53,072 nt of DNA from Candidatus Saccharimonadota bacterium (GCA_025928155.1 JAICKC010000010.1:1-53072); one strand, 5' to 3'; counted from the first letter of the stretch, positions 25,749 to 34,899 are shown. A program made the numbers and translations. Notes: generated from the letters alone by a model not told the origin.

Positions 25749-26753
25749 ATGAGTGTACACGTGTCCATGTGGGGCACAGCCCTTCGACGAATACCACGAG
25801 TGGATAAAAAAGAGTGGGATGGGCTGGATCCGATCAGTCAGTGGCTGATCGCTACCCGCGGAGCGCTGTTCATTGTGACCGCCTATGCATGCCTCATTGG
25901 TGCGCTCATGGCTTGGCGCGTCGACTACTTCAATATCTGGAAATTCCTGCTCTGCCTGCTTGGGCTAGTGTTGGCGCACGGCACCAACAACCTCATAAAC
26001 GACTACACGGACTCCGTCCGAGGCGTCGATAGTGATAACTACTTCCGTACCATTTATGGCCCGCAACCCATGCAACTCGGCTGGTGGAGTAAGCGTCACC
26101 AACTGACGGAGGCTGCGGTAACGGGCGTGCTCGCTGTGGCGTGCGGTTTAGCGCTTATCTTTATTACGCACGACGTGCGGGTAGCGTGGCTGATGGCAGT
26201 CGGCGCGGTGTTCGTGCTGTTTTATACCTGGCCGCTCAAATACCTCGGCTTAGGCGAAATCGCCGAGGTCGCTATCTGGGGACCCTTGATGGCCGGCGGC
26301 ACGTATCTGGTGCTTACCGGCACCTGGAGCTGGTCAGTAGCCGCGGTTTCAGTCGTCTATGGCCTATCTGTCGCCAGTATCCTTATGGGTAAGCACACCG
26401 ACAAGTTGAGTGAAGATAAGAAAAAGGGTGTGCACACGCTACCTGTTATCTTAGGCGAAACGGCTGCTCGCTATACTAACATGGTTATCGTGGCTGCGAT
26501 GCCGGTTCTGGTAGCTTTGTACGTTGTGCTTGGCTGGATCGGTCCGGTCGCTCTTATAATAGTGCTCGGTGTGCCGGCAATTGTCAGGATGTTCAAGTTC
26601 TACAGCAGACCACGTCCAGTTGAACGGCCTAAAGATTATCCGGCCGGGCTGTGGCCGTTATACCTGTCACACAGCGCGTTCAAAACGAGCAAAGTCGTCG
26701 GTGGACTGTTCGTGCTCGGGCTGCTGGCCGACACGGTTATCAGTCACCTGTAG
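25749..26753 (+). CDS. UbiA-family prenyltransferase (MenA-like)
   Basis: 334 residues from the ATG at 25749; an ATG at 25740 overlaps the -10 box and is rejected. About eight to nine membrane helices. Asp motifs NLINDYTDSVRGVD near residue 85 and DKLSEDKKKGVHTLP near residue 213 are the Mg-diphosphate sites of UbiA enzymes, which attach a prenyl chain to an aromatic or other acceptor. YTWPLKYLGLGE is also family-typical. The acceptor is unknown. Divergent partner of the polyprenyl synthase. Confidence 0.9.
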   Translation: MSVHVSMWGTALRRIPRVDKKEWDGLDPISQWLIATRGALFIVTAYACLIGALMAWRVDYFNIWKFLLCLLGLVLAHGTNNLINDYTDSVRGVDSDNYFRTIYGPQPMQLGWWSKRHQLTEAAVTGVLAVACGLALIFITHDVRVAWLMAVGAVFVLFYTWPLKYLGLGEIAEVAIWGPLMAGGTYLVLTGTWSWSVAAVSVVYGLSVASILMGKHTDKLSEDKKKGVHTLPVILGETAARYTNMVIVAAMPVLVALYVVLGWIGPVALIIVLGVPAIVRMFKFYSRPRPVERPKDYPAGLWPLYLSHSAFKTSKVVGGLFVLGLLADTVISHL

Positions 26754-27665
26754 GCCGTCGCGACGAGCTTTTACGATGTACTGAGCACTGATCGGCACAA
26801 CAGTGGTCACTTTTGACCTATCCGCTGCCAGAATAGCTGCTTCGAATACGCGTCCGGCCGCCTCGGCAAGTACGTTATTTTTCATCACGTTCCACTCTGG
26901 ATTGTGCTCCGCCTCACACATTTGTCTGATGAACTCTCGGTCGGCTACCTTCAGCTGACTCAATACGACGAGACCATACGACTGCTTAAATATCCCTACT
27001 TTTTCCGCACCTTCCATGGTGATATCCATGACTGCTCGACGCCGACGTAGAACTGCGTAGTCAAAGGTATACCCCTCGCCCTCGCTATCCATGAACAGAG
27101 GCATGAAGATGTAGCCCAGTTTTTTGTCGGCCTCTGCCGCGAGCTGTATATCCGTTTTCCTGTCGAGTGCCCTCATCTCATCCGGAAGTGCGGCTACGAG
27201 CCTATCCAGGTACACTGGACGATTCCAGTCGCCGTCCTGCCTCATACCGCCAAGCTCTAACGAGATTGAAGCGTCGCCCCTCTTTCCTTTCTTTGGCTGG
27301 TAGTTGACAAGCGCGGCCGTTGCCGCTGTACCGAACCAGCGTACGTAGGTATCGAGCAGCTCGGGATTACCAGCCAGTGCCTGGTAGCTATCCCGTATCT
27401 TGTACTCGTTCTCCGGGTCTGCCATTACCAGACGCCCTATGTTCTCAAGCTGCCTGGCCTGGCGACCTGATGTTACCATCAGGTTTGCTGTATCAACTGC
27501 CTCTAACAACGCGGCCGGGTCCTCGGCAGTGTCAGCGAATCGTGCCTCCAGGGCCTCTTTATCAGCTCGGCTGATTGGCGACATGGCAGCTCGTATCCAC
27601 CAGCCCGGCTGGACGGGGTGATCTATCGTACTTATCGGGGTTAGACGTTCGCTTAGTTGTGTCAT
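26667..27665 (-). CDS. unidentified 332-aa protein
   Basis: No family recognised. A soluble, charged protein without signal peptide, membrane segment or Cys cluster; it has one Cys. Notable stretches are GWWIRAAMSPIS at the N-terminus, PKKGKRGDASISLELGG, and a basic RRRRAVMDITMEG near residue 210. It follows the rpsJ terminator by 13 nt, has no clear promoter of its own, and may depend on read-through. Its last 29 codons overlap the 3' end of ubiA on the opposite strand. Confidence 0.65.
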   Translation of the reverse strand: MTQLSERLTPISTIDHPVQPGWWIRAAMSPISRADKEALEARFADTAEDPAALLEAVDTANLMVTSGRQARQLENIGRLVMADPENEYKIRDSYQALAGNPELLDTYVRWFGTAATAALVNYQPKKGKRGDASISLELGGMRQDGDWNRPVYLDRLVAALPDEMRALDRKTDIQLAAEADKKLGYIFMPLFMDSEGEGYTFDYAVLRRRRAVMDITMEGAEKVGIFKQSYGLVVLSQLKVADREFIRQMCEAEHNPEWNVMKNNVLAEAAGRVFEAAILAADRSKVTTVVPISAQYIVKARRDGLQVTDNRVGQQPEHEQSTDDFARFERAV

Positions 27666-27677
27666 AATTCTTTCGTT

Positions 27678-27710
27678 AAAAAACCGCCGGTAGGGTGCCG
27701 GCGGTTTTTT
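27678..27710 (-). terminator. bidirectional terminator after rpsJ
   Basis: A 13-bp stem AAAAAACCGCCGG / CCGGCGGTTTTTT with a 7-nt loop, symmetric and therefore active in either direction. It lies between rpsJ and the 332-aa gene on the minus strand. Confidence 0.9.
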
Positions 27711-27729
27711 GGTTCCCCTTCGGGTTGGG

Positions 27730-28056
27730 TTACATCTTGATTTCGACGTCGCAGCCGGCCGGCAGGCTGAGATTCATGAGCGAGTCAATGGTCTTCGGGG
27801 TTGGCTCAAACACGTCGATAAGGCGCTTGTGGACGCGCATTTCGAACTGTTCGCGACCCTTCTTATAGACGTGGGGGCTCTTCACGACAGTGAAGGTGCT
27901 GCGGCGCGTCGGCAGTGGGATGGGGCCAGCAAGGCTCGCACCGGTGCGGAGGGCGGTGTCAACAATTTGTTTGGCGGCCTGGTCAATGACCTTGTGGTCG
28001 TAGGCCTTGAGGCGGATGCGGATTCGCTGTTTTTGCTCAGTTTTTGCGTCTGGCAT
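27730..28056 (-). CDS. rpsJ: 30S ribosomal protein S10
   Basis: 108 residues from [25 protein letters not shown] at 28056. [39 protein letters not shown] is the S10 core. The in-frame open stretch upstream is the 5' leader, and GGAGAAA precedes this ATG. S10 is also NusE in antitermination complexes. Here it is detached from rplC by four genes. Confidence 0.96.
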   Translation of the reverse strand: MPDAKTEQKQRIRIRLKAYDHKVIDQAAKQIVDTALRTGASLAGPIPLPTRRSTFTVVKSPHVYKKGREQFEMRVHKRLIDVFEPTPKTIDSLMNLSLPAGCDVEIKM

Positions 28057-28161
28057 AGTTGGTTTCTCCTGCCGGCTCAACCCGGCTCGGTACTGTAACA
28101 TGTCCTTTTGGGAGTCCTCCCGCAGGCCACTTTTAGTCAGCACATATTAGTTTATGAGTAG

Positions 28162-28190
28162 ATTATACAACAGTCGCTACGATGCCGCAA
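28162..28190 (-). promoter_or_regulatory. rpsJ promoter
   Basis: TTGCGG, a 17-nt spacer and consensus TATAAT on the minus strand, giving a leader of about 100 nt with a GGGAG/CTCCC hairpin. Confidence 0.75.
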
Positions 28191-28269
28191 CTCGGCTCAC
28201 CCTTATTTTCTTGCCTGGCATAGTATAGTCGCTACTCCCGTGCCGAGGCTGTGATATTACGCACAACGA

Positions 28270-28298
28270 AAAGAGCGCCCCACCGAGGAGCGCTCTTT
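28270..28298 (-). terminator. tuf terminator
   Basis: AAAGAGCGC / GCGCTCTTT with an 11-nt loop, 18 nt after the tuf stop codon. Confidence 0.85.
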
Positions 28299-28316
28299 CG
28301 TTGGCCGGAATCTCTA

Positions 28317-29501
28317 TTACTTCTCGATCTTCGTGACCACGCCAGCACCAACGGTGCGGCCGCCTTCGCGGATAGCGAAGCGCAGACCCTGCTCCATAGC
28401 GATAGGAGCAAGCAGCTTAACCTTAAAGGTGATGGTGTCACCAGGCATGACCATTTCCTTGTCAGCCGGAAGCTCAACCTCACCAGTTACATCCGTCGTA
28501 CGGAAGTAGAACTGCGGCTTGTAGCCCTTGAAGAATGGCGTGTGACGGCCACCCTCTTCCTTGGTGAGAATGTAAACTTCGGCGTCAAAGTCGGTGTGCG
28601 GGGTGATGGTGCCCGGCTTAGCCAGCACCTGACCACGCTCAATGTCGTCGCGCTCGATACCACGGAGTAGTACACCAGCGTTGTCGCCGGCCTGACCCTG
28701 GTCAAGGCTCTTCTTGAAGGCCTCAATGCCGGTCACAACACTCTTGGTGGTCGGGCGAACACCGACGATTTCAACTTCGTCGTTGATCTTAACAATACCC
28801 TGTTCAATACGACCGGTAGCAACCGTGCCACGGCCCTTGATGCTGAAGACGTCTTCAATAGGCATCAGGAATGGCTTGTCGAGCTCGCGGGTCGGCTCAG
28901 GGATGTAGTCGTCCATAGCTTTGACGAGCTCCATAACGGCATCTTCGTTGGCAGCATCGCCATCGAGCGCCTTCGTGGCAGAGCCACGGATGATCGGAGC
29001 GTCCTTGTCGAAGCCGTTCTTCTCGAGCAGCTCGCGAACTTCCTCTTCGACGAGGTCGACGAGGTCGGGGTCGGCCAGGTCCATCTTGTTGAGGAAGACG
29101 AGGATTTTCGGCACGCCCACCTGACGAGCCAGCAGCACGTGCTCGCGGGTCTGAGGCATAGGGCCGTCGGCGGCGGATACAACCAGGATAGCGCCATCAA
29201 TCTGAGCGGCACCAGTGATCATATTCTTGACGTAGTCGGCGTGACCCGGCATGTCAACGTGTGCGTAGTGGCGCTTTTCGCTCTCGTACTCTTGGTGAGA
29301 AGTGGCGATGGTGATACCACGTGCTTTTTCTTCTGGGGCGTTGTCGATGTCCTCGTAGTTACGGGGTTTGTTGACGTCGCTCGGAAGCTTCTTAGCTAGT
29401 ACGTGGGTAATAGCCGCGGTAAGAGTGGTCTTACCGTGGTCGACGTGGCCCATAGTACCAACGTTGACATGCGGCTTGCTTCGGTCAAATGTTGCTGCCA
29501 T
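28317..29501 (-). CDS. tuf: elongation factor Tu
   Basis: 394 residues. G motifs are canonical: [26 protein letters not shown], and effector [10 protein letters not shown]-terminal [19 protein letters not shown] is typical. EF-Tu carries aminoacyl-tRNA to the ribosome. It has its own strong promoter and terminator. Confidence 0.99.
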   Translation of the reverse strand: MAATFDRSKPHVNVGTMGHVDHGKTTLTAAITHVLAKKLPSDVNKPRNYEDIDNAPEEKARGITIATSHQEYESEKRHYAHVDMPGHADYVKNMITGAAQIDGAILVVSAADGPMPQTREHVLLARQVGVPKILVFLNKMDLADPDLVDLVEEEVRELLEKNGFDKDAPIIRGSATKALDGDAANEDAVMELVKAMDDYIPEPTRELDKPFLMPIEDVFSIKGRGTVATGRIEQGIVKINDEVEIVGVRPTTKSVVTGIEAFKKSLDQGQAGDNAGVLLRGIERDDIERGQVLAKPGTITPHTDFDAEVYILTKEEGGRHTPFFKGYKPQFYFRTTDVTGEVELPADKEMVMPGDTITFKVKLLAPIAMEQGLRFAIREGGRTVGAGVVTKIEK

Positions 29502-29576
29502 TTGTAATGGTTGCTCCTTTTAATAAATATTAGTTGACTGCGTGAAATAATAAAAACTCACACGAGTTACCTGTCT

Positions 29577-29605
29577 AGTATAGAGAAGGCACCGATGTTT
29601 GTAAA
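29577..29605 (-). promoter_or_regulatory. tuf promoter
   Basis: TTTACA (29605-29600), a 17-nt spacer and TATACT (29582-29577) on the minus strand; the leader carries AAGGAG before the ATG. It diverges from the Ile leader promoter 19 bp away. Confidence 0.8.
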
Positions 29606-29623
29606 TACCGGTAGTGTGGTAAC

Positions 29624-29652
29624 TTGCGTTTTGGGCGCAGGCCGTGCATACT
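29624..29652 (+). promoter_or_regulatory. promoter of the Ile leader
   Basis: TTGCGT, a 17-nt spacer and CATACT, with the leader ATG 7 nt downstream. Confidence 0.65.
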
Positions 29653-29659
29653 GCCTGAC

Positions 29660-29728
29660 ATGGTGCGTTCTATAGCCCAAATTATCGCCATTATTATCAC
29701 TCCCGACCGGGGCGTGTTAGTAGTGTAG
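29660..29728 (+). CDS. isoleucine leader peptide, 22 aa
   Basis: The peptide begins MVRSIAQ, continues IIAIIIT and ends PDRGVLVV. Six of 22 residues are Ile, five of them in a span of six residues (ATT ATC GCC ATT ATT ATC). The antiterminator segment CCGGGGC (29707-29713) begins 9 nt after the last Ile codon and ends 12 nt before the stop. It precedes a threonine dehydratase-like gene, the first step to isoleucine. Confidence 0.85.
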   Translation: MVRSIAQIIAIIITPDRGVLVV

Positions 29729-29747
29729 ACAGATTACAAAGACTAAC

Positions 29748-29779
29748 AAGAGCTCCGGGTAACCGGAGCTCTTTATTTT
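29748..29779 (+). terminator. attenuator terminator before the threonine dehydratase-like gene
   Basis: An 11-bp stem AAGAGCTCCGG / CCGGAGCTCTT with loop GTAA, followed by TATTTT. Leader segment 29707-29713 can pair with 29752-29758 (GCTCCGG, one G-T pair), which excludes the terminator stem. Confidence 0.8.
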
Positions 29780-29788
29780 GGAGAAAAT

Positions 29789-30892
29789 ATGACAATGATA
29801 GCAGAAACGGTAGACTCGTACACGGCATTCGGAGTACATAGACAGATACAGGAAACGCTGAGCGGTGTCTCGCCCGAAGATGAGGTGCGTATGGGACTGC
29901 AGGACCCGGAGCTACGTCTCCTGCGCGTGCCGGGGCTGGAGCGGCATCGGCTGTACACTGTGGACGAGTCAAGCCAGCCAAGCGGTAGCTTCAAAGACAA
30001 CGGCATGGCCCTGGCGGTTAAGCGGGATTTGCACGAGCACCCTGAAAGAGCGCGCTATTATTGTGGTACTGCCGGTAACGCGGGCGCCTCGGTGGCTTGG
30101 GCGGCCAGCTCGCGCGGCCGGGAGGCTGTGCTGGTAGCGCCCCGTACGCTGCGTGACTCCAAACGTGAAAACATGAAACGCCGTGGTGGTGAGGTTATGG
30201 TAGTAGAGTCGGATCTCGTGGTAGACGCCATAGCCCATGCTGAGCAGCTGGCTGGTAGAGATCCGCGGGGCCATTTTCTGCATCCGTTTGACAATCCTGA
30301 CGCACTTGCGGGACAAGGCCTGCCGGCCCGTCGAGTAGCTCGAAAATTTCAGGAACTCGGCGTTACCGGCGACGTTATCCAGATGCTCCAACGTGGCGGT
30401 GGCAGCTTGTGCGCCGCCAGCGCCAGCGTAGGCTACACGCAAGGCTGGCAGACGTATGAGGTTCGGCCGGCGGGCGACATCGATTCGCGTTATGATGGCC
30501 TAAACGTGGCTAAGCCGGGCAAACTGGCAGCAGCGATACTGGGCAGTGATCAGTTTGTAGCGGGTACTCACTATGCCAGTCCTGCGGATACTGGCCGAGC
30601 AGCACAAGTGACGTATGAAGCCTACGGTCGCGACTTTGAGCCCTCGGCGCTTGCCGGAGTTGCCGCAGCGCTACGCCACGCCCAGGCTAATCCTCGGCCT
30701 ACGACGTATCTGACCATTCTATCGGGGCGTAATGCTGGTCCAGGCGCAGTGACAGAGTTTGTGGATGCGGCCCTCGAAGAGCAAGAGCTCTACGGCGCTA
30801 CCCTCTTGCCTGAAGTCGCAGCGCAGTCTTCTGATGGAAGGCCGACGCAGCTCTTGGTCGCTTGCGGCGCGACAGCGCTCGGTAACTACTAG
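29789..30892 (+). CDS. threonine dehydratase-like PLP enzyme (fold type II)
   Basis: 367 residues. SGSFKDNG with the PLP Lys69, GTAGNAGASVA at 93-103 (phosphate/carboxylate loop), HPFDNPDALAGQG at 165-177 (close to the IlvA block PFDDPxVIAGQG) and GGGSLCA at 203-209 (PLP phosphate loop). IlvA deaminates threonine to 2-oxobutanoate, the committed step to isoleucine. The C-terminal ACT regulatory domain of biosynthetic IlvA is absent. Threonine synthase or another beta-lyase is an alternative, but the Ile-rich leader and attenuator upstream favour IlvA. It stands alone on the plus strand; GGAG precedes the ATG. Confidence 0.75.
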   Translation: MTMIAETVDSYTAFGVHRQIQETLSGVSPEDEVRMGLQDPELRLLRVPGLERHRLYTVDESSQPSGSFKDNGMALAVKRDLHEHPERARYYCGTAGNAGASVAWAASSRGREAVLVAPRTLRDSKRENMKRRGGEVMVVESDLVVDAIAHAEQLAGRDPRGHFLHPFDNPDALAGQGLPARRVARKFQELGVTGDVIQMLQRGGGSLCAASASVGYTQGWQTYEVRPAGDIDSRYDGLNVAKPGKLAAAILGSDQFVAGTHYASPADTGRAAQVTYEAYGRDFEPSALAGVAAALRHAQANPRPTTYLTILSGRNAGPGAVTEFVDAALEEQELYGATLLPEVAAQSSDGRPTQLLVACGATALGNY

Positions 30893-31479
30893 CGGGCGGC
30901 AATGTGGTAGCGTTTGAGGACAACTTCTACTAAACCTGATACGTAGTCGAAGATTTTTTCAACGCGCTTGGCGTAGTGCTCGGCTTGCTCTTCGTTTAGC
31001 GGTGGAACGCGGCGGGCCAGCGTATTAAACATGGCCTCCAATGGGTCGCCTTGTATGGTCTCAGCTTCGCGAGAATCAATGATGTAGCTGCCCATGCGCT
31101 CTATGACCATATCGGCCCGAACTGGGTTAAGCCGCTTGCCTTCAAAGTAGCGTTTGAGTGCCCGGCGGAAGACAGCTTGGTTGACGCTAAAGCGCGCTTG
31201 GTCTTCAAAGCCCGGCATACTCTGCACGGCGTCCTGCGGCACGTGGTTTTCGCCTAGTAGCAGTAAGATAGATAGGCCGAGACAACGCTGTTCGGTTAGA
31301 AAACTCTCGTGATAGGCAGATACCACGCGCTCAAGCTCCCACGGCGCTTTTACGATCAGCCGTTCGATGCCGAGGGCGTAGAATTCGTAGAGCGAAATAG
31401 GCGCCCGGTCTTCCGCCACCGCTTCTGCCGCTTGCTCTTCGGCGGTCTCATCAAGATACAGGTCGTCACCCTTGTCCAT
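30889..31479 (-). CDS. unidentified 196-aa protein downstream of fusA
   Basis: No family recognised. Acidic N-terminus (YLDETAEEQAAEAVAEDRA), then mostly helical, ending VVLKRYHIAAR. No membrane segment. Its stop codon overlaps that of the convergent threonine dehydratase-like gene. It follows the fusA terminator, and a 14-bp palindrome TGCTTATATAAGCA lies immediately before the ATG, either a -10 element or an operator. Confidence 0.65.
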   Translation of the reverse strand: MDKGDDLYLDETAEEQAAEAVAEDRAPISLYEFYALGIERLIVKAPWELERVVSAYHESFLTEQRCLGLSILLLLGENHVPQDAVQSMPGFEDQARFSVNQAVFRRALKRYFEGKRLNPVRADMVIERMGSYIIDSREAETIQGDPLEAMFNTLARRVPPLNEEQAEHYAKRVEKIFDYVSGLVEVVLKRYHIAAR

Positions 31480-31502
31480 TGCTTATATAAGCATACCACA
31501 AT

Positions 31503-31530
31503 GAAAACACCCCTTGGAGGGGGTGTTTTC
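31503..31530 (-). terminator. fusA terminator
   Basis: An 11-bp stem GAAAACACCCC / GGGGTGTTTTC with a 6-nt loop, 26 nt past the fusA stop. Confidence 0.85.
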
Positions 31531-31555
31531 TATATTGATCTACGCTCAGAAAACA

Positions 31556-33643
31556 TTATTTGGTGTTCTTGGCGATGATAGCCGTAGCTACGTTCGGCGG
31601 CACATCCGCGTAGTGATCGAGCTCCATGCTGGAGCTAGCCCGGCCCTGAGTCATAGAGCGCAGGTTAGTGGTGTAACCAAACATTTCACCAAGCGGTACG
31701 AAAGCTGTGATTTCCTTGATGCCGGAACTCAGGTCTTCCATACTCTCGATGCGGCCACGCTTGCTGTTCAGGTCACCGATGACGTCGCCCATGAATTCCT
31801 CAGGGGTGACAACAACAACTTTCATGACCGGCTCAAGCAGCGTCGGGCTGGCTTTCTTGACACCTTCTTGCAACGCCATAGAACCGGCAATGCTGAAGGC
31901 CATTTCATTGGAGTCGACTTCGTGGTAGCTGCCGTCGTAGATTTCAGCCTTGATGTCCACAACCGGATAGCCGGCGATTACACCATTACTCATAGCTTCT
32001 TCGACGCCCTTGCGAACGGCCGGGATGTATTCGGTCGGCACCACGCCGCCCTTGATGCTGTTGATCCATTCGAAGCCGGCGCCGGCTTCGTTCTGGCTTA
32101 GGCGCAGCCAAACGTCACCATACTGACCGCGGCCACCGCTCTGGCGGACGAACTTACCTTGGACTTCCACGGCGTCCTTGCGGATGGTTTCGCGGTAAGC
32201 AACCTGGGGTTGACCAATGTTAGCTTCGACACTAAACTCGCGCTTCATGCGGTCAACGATGATTTCTAGGTGGAGCTCACCCATGCCGCTGATGATGGTC
32301 TGGCCGGTTTCTTCATCGGTGCGGACACGGAAGGTCGGGTCTTCTTCGGCCAAGCGTTGCAACGCCAAGCTCATTTTCTCCTGGTCAGCTTTGGTCTTGG
32401 GCTCGATGGCGATACTCACCGGGGGTTCTGGGAAGTCGATACTCTCGAGGATAATCGGGTGGGTCGGGTCACAGAGGGTGTGGCCAGTGGTAGTGCCTTT
32501 GAGACCGACAATGGCGGCGATATCGCCAGTACCGACTTCGGTCACGTCTTCACGCTTGTCGGCTTGCAGACGGACGATGCGGCCGACGCGCTCTTTTTCA
32601 CCAGTGCTACTGTTGAGTACGTAGCTACCGGCCGTAACCTTACCACTGTACACGCGGAAGTAGGCCAGCTTGCCCACAAACGGGTCACTGGTGATCTTGA
32701 AGGCTAGTGCAGCCATGGGCTCGGACTCGCTGTGCTTGCGCTCAACTTCTTCGCCACTCTTGGGGTGAGTGCCCCAAGTGGTCGGGCGGTCGTCCGGTGC
32801 GGGCAGTAGGTCATTAACCAGATCAAGCAATTTTTCCACGATAACACCACGGCCGTCACCACCAGTTACGGCGTAGAATTTACCAGTCAACGTAGCGGTG
32901 CGGATAGCGCGGCGGATCTCGTCTTCTGTTAGGCCCTCTTCGCCAACCTCGAAGTACTTTTCGAGTATGGCTTCGTCTTCGGCCACCGCGTTCTCGATGA
33001 GCAAGGACCGGTACTTCTTGACCTGATCCAACATGTCAGCCGGTACCTCACCTTCCACGAGTTCGTGGTCAGTAAAGTCTTTGTAGGTGTAGGACTTCAT
33101 AGCTACGAGGTCAACGACACCGTTGATGCTCTGCTCGAACCCGATTGGCAGATGAATCGGGAAGGCACGCTTGTTCAAGCGGTTGTGGATACTGTCGAGG
33201 CTCTTGTAGAAGTCGCCGCCGGTCTGGTTGATCTTGTTGATGAAGCAGATACGCGGGGTACCGTACTTGTCAGCCTGGCGCCAAACGGTTTCAGACTGGC
33301 TTTCTACGCCCATCTTACCGTCGAAGACGACCACGGCGCCGTCTAGCACGCGCAAGGAGCGCTCCACCTCGGCGGTAAAGTCGATATGACCGGGGGTATC
33401 GATAATATTGATCTGATGACCCTTCCAGTAGCAGGTCACGGATGCGGCCACGATAGTAATGCCGCGCTCACGCTCCTGAGCCATCCAGTCGGTGGTGGTT
33501 TCGCCTTCGTGCACGGCACCGATCTTGTGCTTCAGGCCGGTGCGGTACAGGATACCTTCGGTGGTAGTAGTCTTACCGGCGTCAATGTGCGCGATAATGC
33601 CGAGGTTACGAATCTTGTCTAGTGGATATTTCTTGTCTGCCAT
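31556..33643 (-). CDS. fusA: elongation factor G with altered G4 motif
   Basis: 695 residues from MADKKYPLDKIRN; an upstream in-frame Met lacks the AGGAAA site that precedes this one. G1 AHIDAGKTTT (18-27), effector ERGITI, G3 DTPGHIDF (82-89) are canonical. The G4 motif reads NKIN at 136-139 where nearly all translational GTPases have NKxD. Domains II-V follow, with PTEYIPAVRKGVEEA and ASPTLLEPVM as usual. EF-G drives translocation. Order rpsL-rpsG-orf-fusA is the str operon with one inserted gene and tuf moved downstream. Confidence 0.98.
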   Translation of the reverse strand: MADKKYPLDKIRNLGIIAHIDAGKTTTTEGILYRTGLKHKIGAVHEGETTTDWMAQERERGITIVAASVTCYWKGHQINIIDTPGHIDFTAEVERSLRVLDGAVVVFDGKMGVESQSETVWRQADKYGTPRICFINKINQTGGDFYKSLDSIHNRLNKRAFPIHLPIGFEQSINGVVDLVAMKSYTYKDFTDHELVEGEVPADMLDQVKKYRSLLIENAVAEDEAILEKYFEVGEEGLTEDEIRRAIRTATLTGKFYAVTGGDGRGVIVEKLLDLVNDLLPAPDDRPTTWGTHPKSGEEVERKHSESEPMAALAFKITSDPFVGKLAYFRVYSGKVTAGSYVLNSSTGEKERVGRIVRLQADKREDVTEVGTGDIAAIVGLKGTTTGHTLCDPTHPIILESIDFPEPPVSIAIEPKTKADQEKMSLALQRLAEEDPTFRVRTDEETGQTIISGMGELHLEIIVDRMKREFSVEANIGQPQVAYRETIRKDAVEVQGKFVRQSGGRGQYGDVWLRLSQNEAGAGFEWINSIKGGVVPTEYIPAVRKGVEEAMSNGVIAGYPVVDIKAEIYDGSYHEVDSNEMAFSIAGSMALQEGVKKASPTLLEPVMKVVVVTPEEFMGDVIGDLNSKRGRIESMEDLSSGIKEITAFVPLGEMFGYTTNLRSMTQGRASSSMELDHYADVPPNVATAIIAKNTK

Positions 33644-33674
33644 TATTATTAAAGTTTCCTGATTACAATTTTTC

Positions 33675-33998
33675 TTAGGCAACGGAAGGCTCAGACGGTG
33701 CGTGACTACCCTGTATAACGCGGGCAGCTGCCTGGGCTGCTAATAAGCTTTCGTCAACACTCAATAAGAAACGACGCCTTGTGGCATCGTCTTCGATAGG
33801 TCCGACGCCTTCTATGGTCAACTGGGTCGTGGGCCCCTCAAAGTCATTCGTAACTGCTTCCACGTGCGGTGGATGTGAGTCCACAAAGGTTACCAGTGGT
33901 GAAACTTCCCAGGAACTATCTTTGTCTACAACAAAGTAAGAATCCCCTCCCGCTATTGCGTTGTGACCGCCATACTCGATAGCTTTGTTGCCTGCCAT
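33675..33998 (-). CDS. unidentified 107-aa protein inside the str operon
   Basis: No family recognised. Acidic, mixed sequence (GGHNAIAGGDSYFVVDKDSSWEVSPLV) with a helical C-terminus. It lies 8 nt after rpsG and 31 nt before fusA, so it is cotranscribed with them. Confidence 0.6.
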   Translation of the reverse strand: MAGNKAIEYGGHNAIAGGDSYFVVDKDSSWEVSPLVTFVDSHPPHVEAVTNDFEGPTTQLTIEGVGPIEDDATRRRFLLSVDESLLAAQAAARVIQGSHAPSEPSVA

Positions 33999-34006
33999 TT
34001 CAGACG

Positions 34007-34486
34007 TTAGCCTCTCGCGAAGTGGGCGAAAGCACGGTTAGCTTCGGCCATACGGTGGGTGTCTTCACGCTTCTTCACAGCCGCACCCTGGTTGTTGTAG
34101 GCGTCTTGGAGTTCCAGAGCAATGCGGTTAGCCATGCTCATACCCTTGCGAGAGCGAGCGGCGGCCACGAACCACATGATGGTCAGGTGGGTCTGGCGCT
34201 GACCTTTGACTTCAAACGGGATCTGGTAGTTGGCACCACCGACACGGCGGCTGCGGGTTTCCAGGTGCGGCTTGATGTTGCCAAAAGCTTGCTCAAACAC
34301 GTCGTGCGGGTTTTCTACCTTCAGGCGGTCAGCGGCGATTTGCATGCCAGAGTAAACGAGCCTCTCCGCAATCTGCTTTTTGCCATCCCGCATCACGCGG
34401 TTGATAAGGCGCTGTATCATCTCATCGTTGTACAGACGGTCAGGAGCGACATCGCGTACGAGCGCTTTGGTCTTGTGGCGTGGCAT
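34007..34486 (-). CDS. rpsG: 30S ribosomal protein S7
   Basis: 159 residues. [37 protein letters not shown] and MANRIALELQDAYNNQGAAVKKREDTHRMAEANRAFAHF identify S7, which nucleates the 30S head. Confidence 0.98.
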   Translation of the reverse strand: MPRHKTKALVRDVAPDRLYNDEMIQRLINRVMRDGKKQIAERLVYSGMQIAADRLKVENPHDVFEQAFGNIKPHLETRSRRVGGANYQIPFEVKGQRQTHLTIMWFVAAARSRKGMSMANRIALELQDAYNNQGAAVKKREDTHRMAEANRAFAHFARG

Positions 34487-34899
34487 TACTTGCTCTCCTT
34501 CTTGGCACCGTACTTGCTGCGGCCCTGCTTACGATTGTTGACACCCTGGAGGTCAAGTGCACCTCGTACAATGTGGTAACGCACACCAGGCAAGTCCTTG
34601 ACGCGGCCACCGCGGACGAGCACGACAGCGTGCTCCTGCAGGTTGTGGCCTTCGCCGCCGATGTAAGCCCAGACTTCGTAGCCATTGCCAAGGCGCACAC
34701 GGGCAACCTTACGCAAAGCTGAGTTCGGCTTCTTCGGTGTCTTAGTGGTGACCTTGACACAAACGCCCCGCTTGAACGGTGCCGGCTTTTCGTAGTTCCT
34801 GGTCTTTAGGTTGTTGGTCACACGCATGAGCGCCGGCGACTTGCTCTTGGTAGTCACCTTGGTACGCGGCTTGCGAACCAGTTGGTTAATTGTAGGCAA
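34486..34899 (-). CDS. rpsL: 30S ribosomal protein S12
   Basis: 137 residues with a TTG start at 34899 preceded by [37 protein letters not shown] and [32 protein letters not shown] are typical; the streptomycin-site Lys in PKKPNSA is intact. First gene of the str operon. Confidence 0.97.
   Translation of the reverse strand: MPTINQLVRKPRTKVTTKSKSPALMRVTNNLKTRNYEKPAPFKRGVCVKVTTKTPKKPNSALRKVARVRLGNGYEVWAYIGGEGHNLQEHAVVLVRGGRVKDLPGVRYHIVRGALDLQGVNNRKQGRSKYGAKKESK

Noticed and set aside
31514-32101. 195-codon plus-strand ORF opposite fusA
   Set aside because: Antisense shadow of fusA starting in its terminator.
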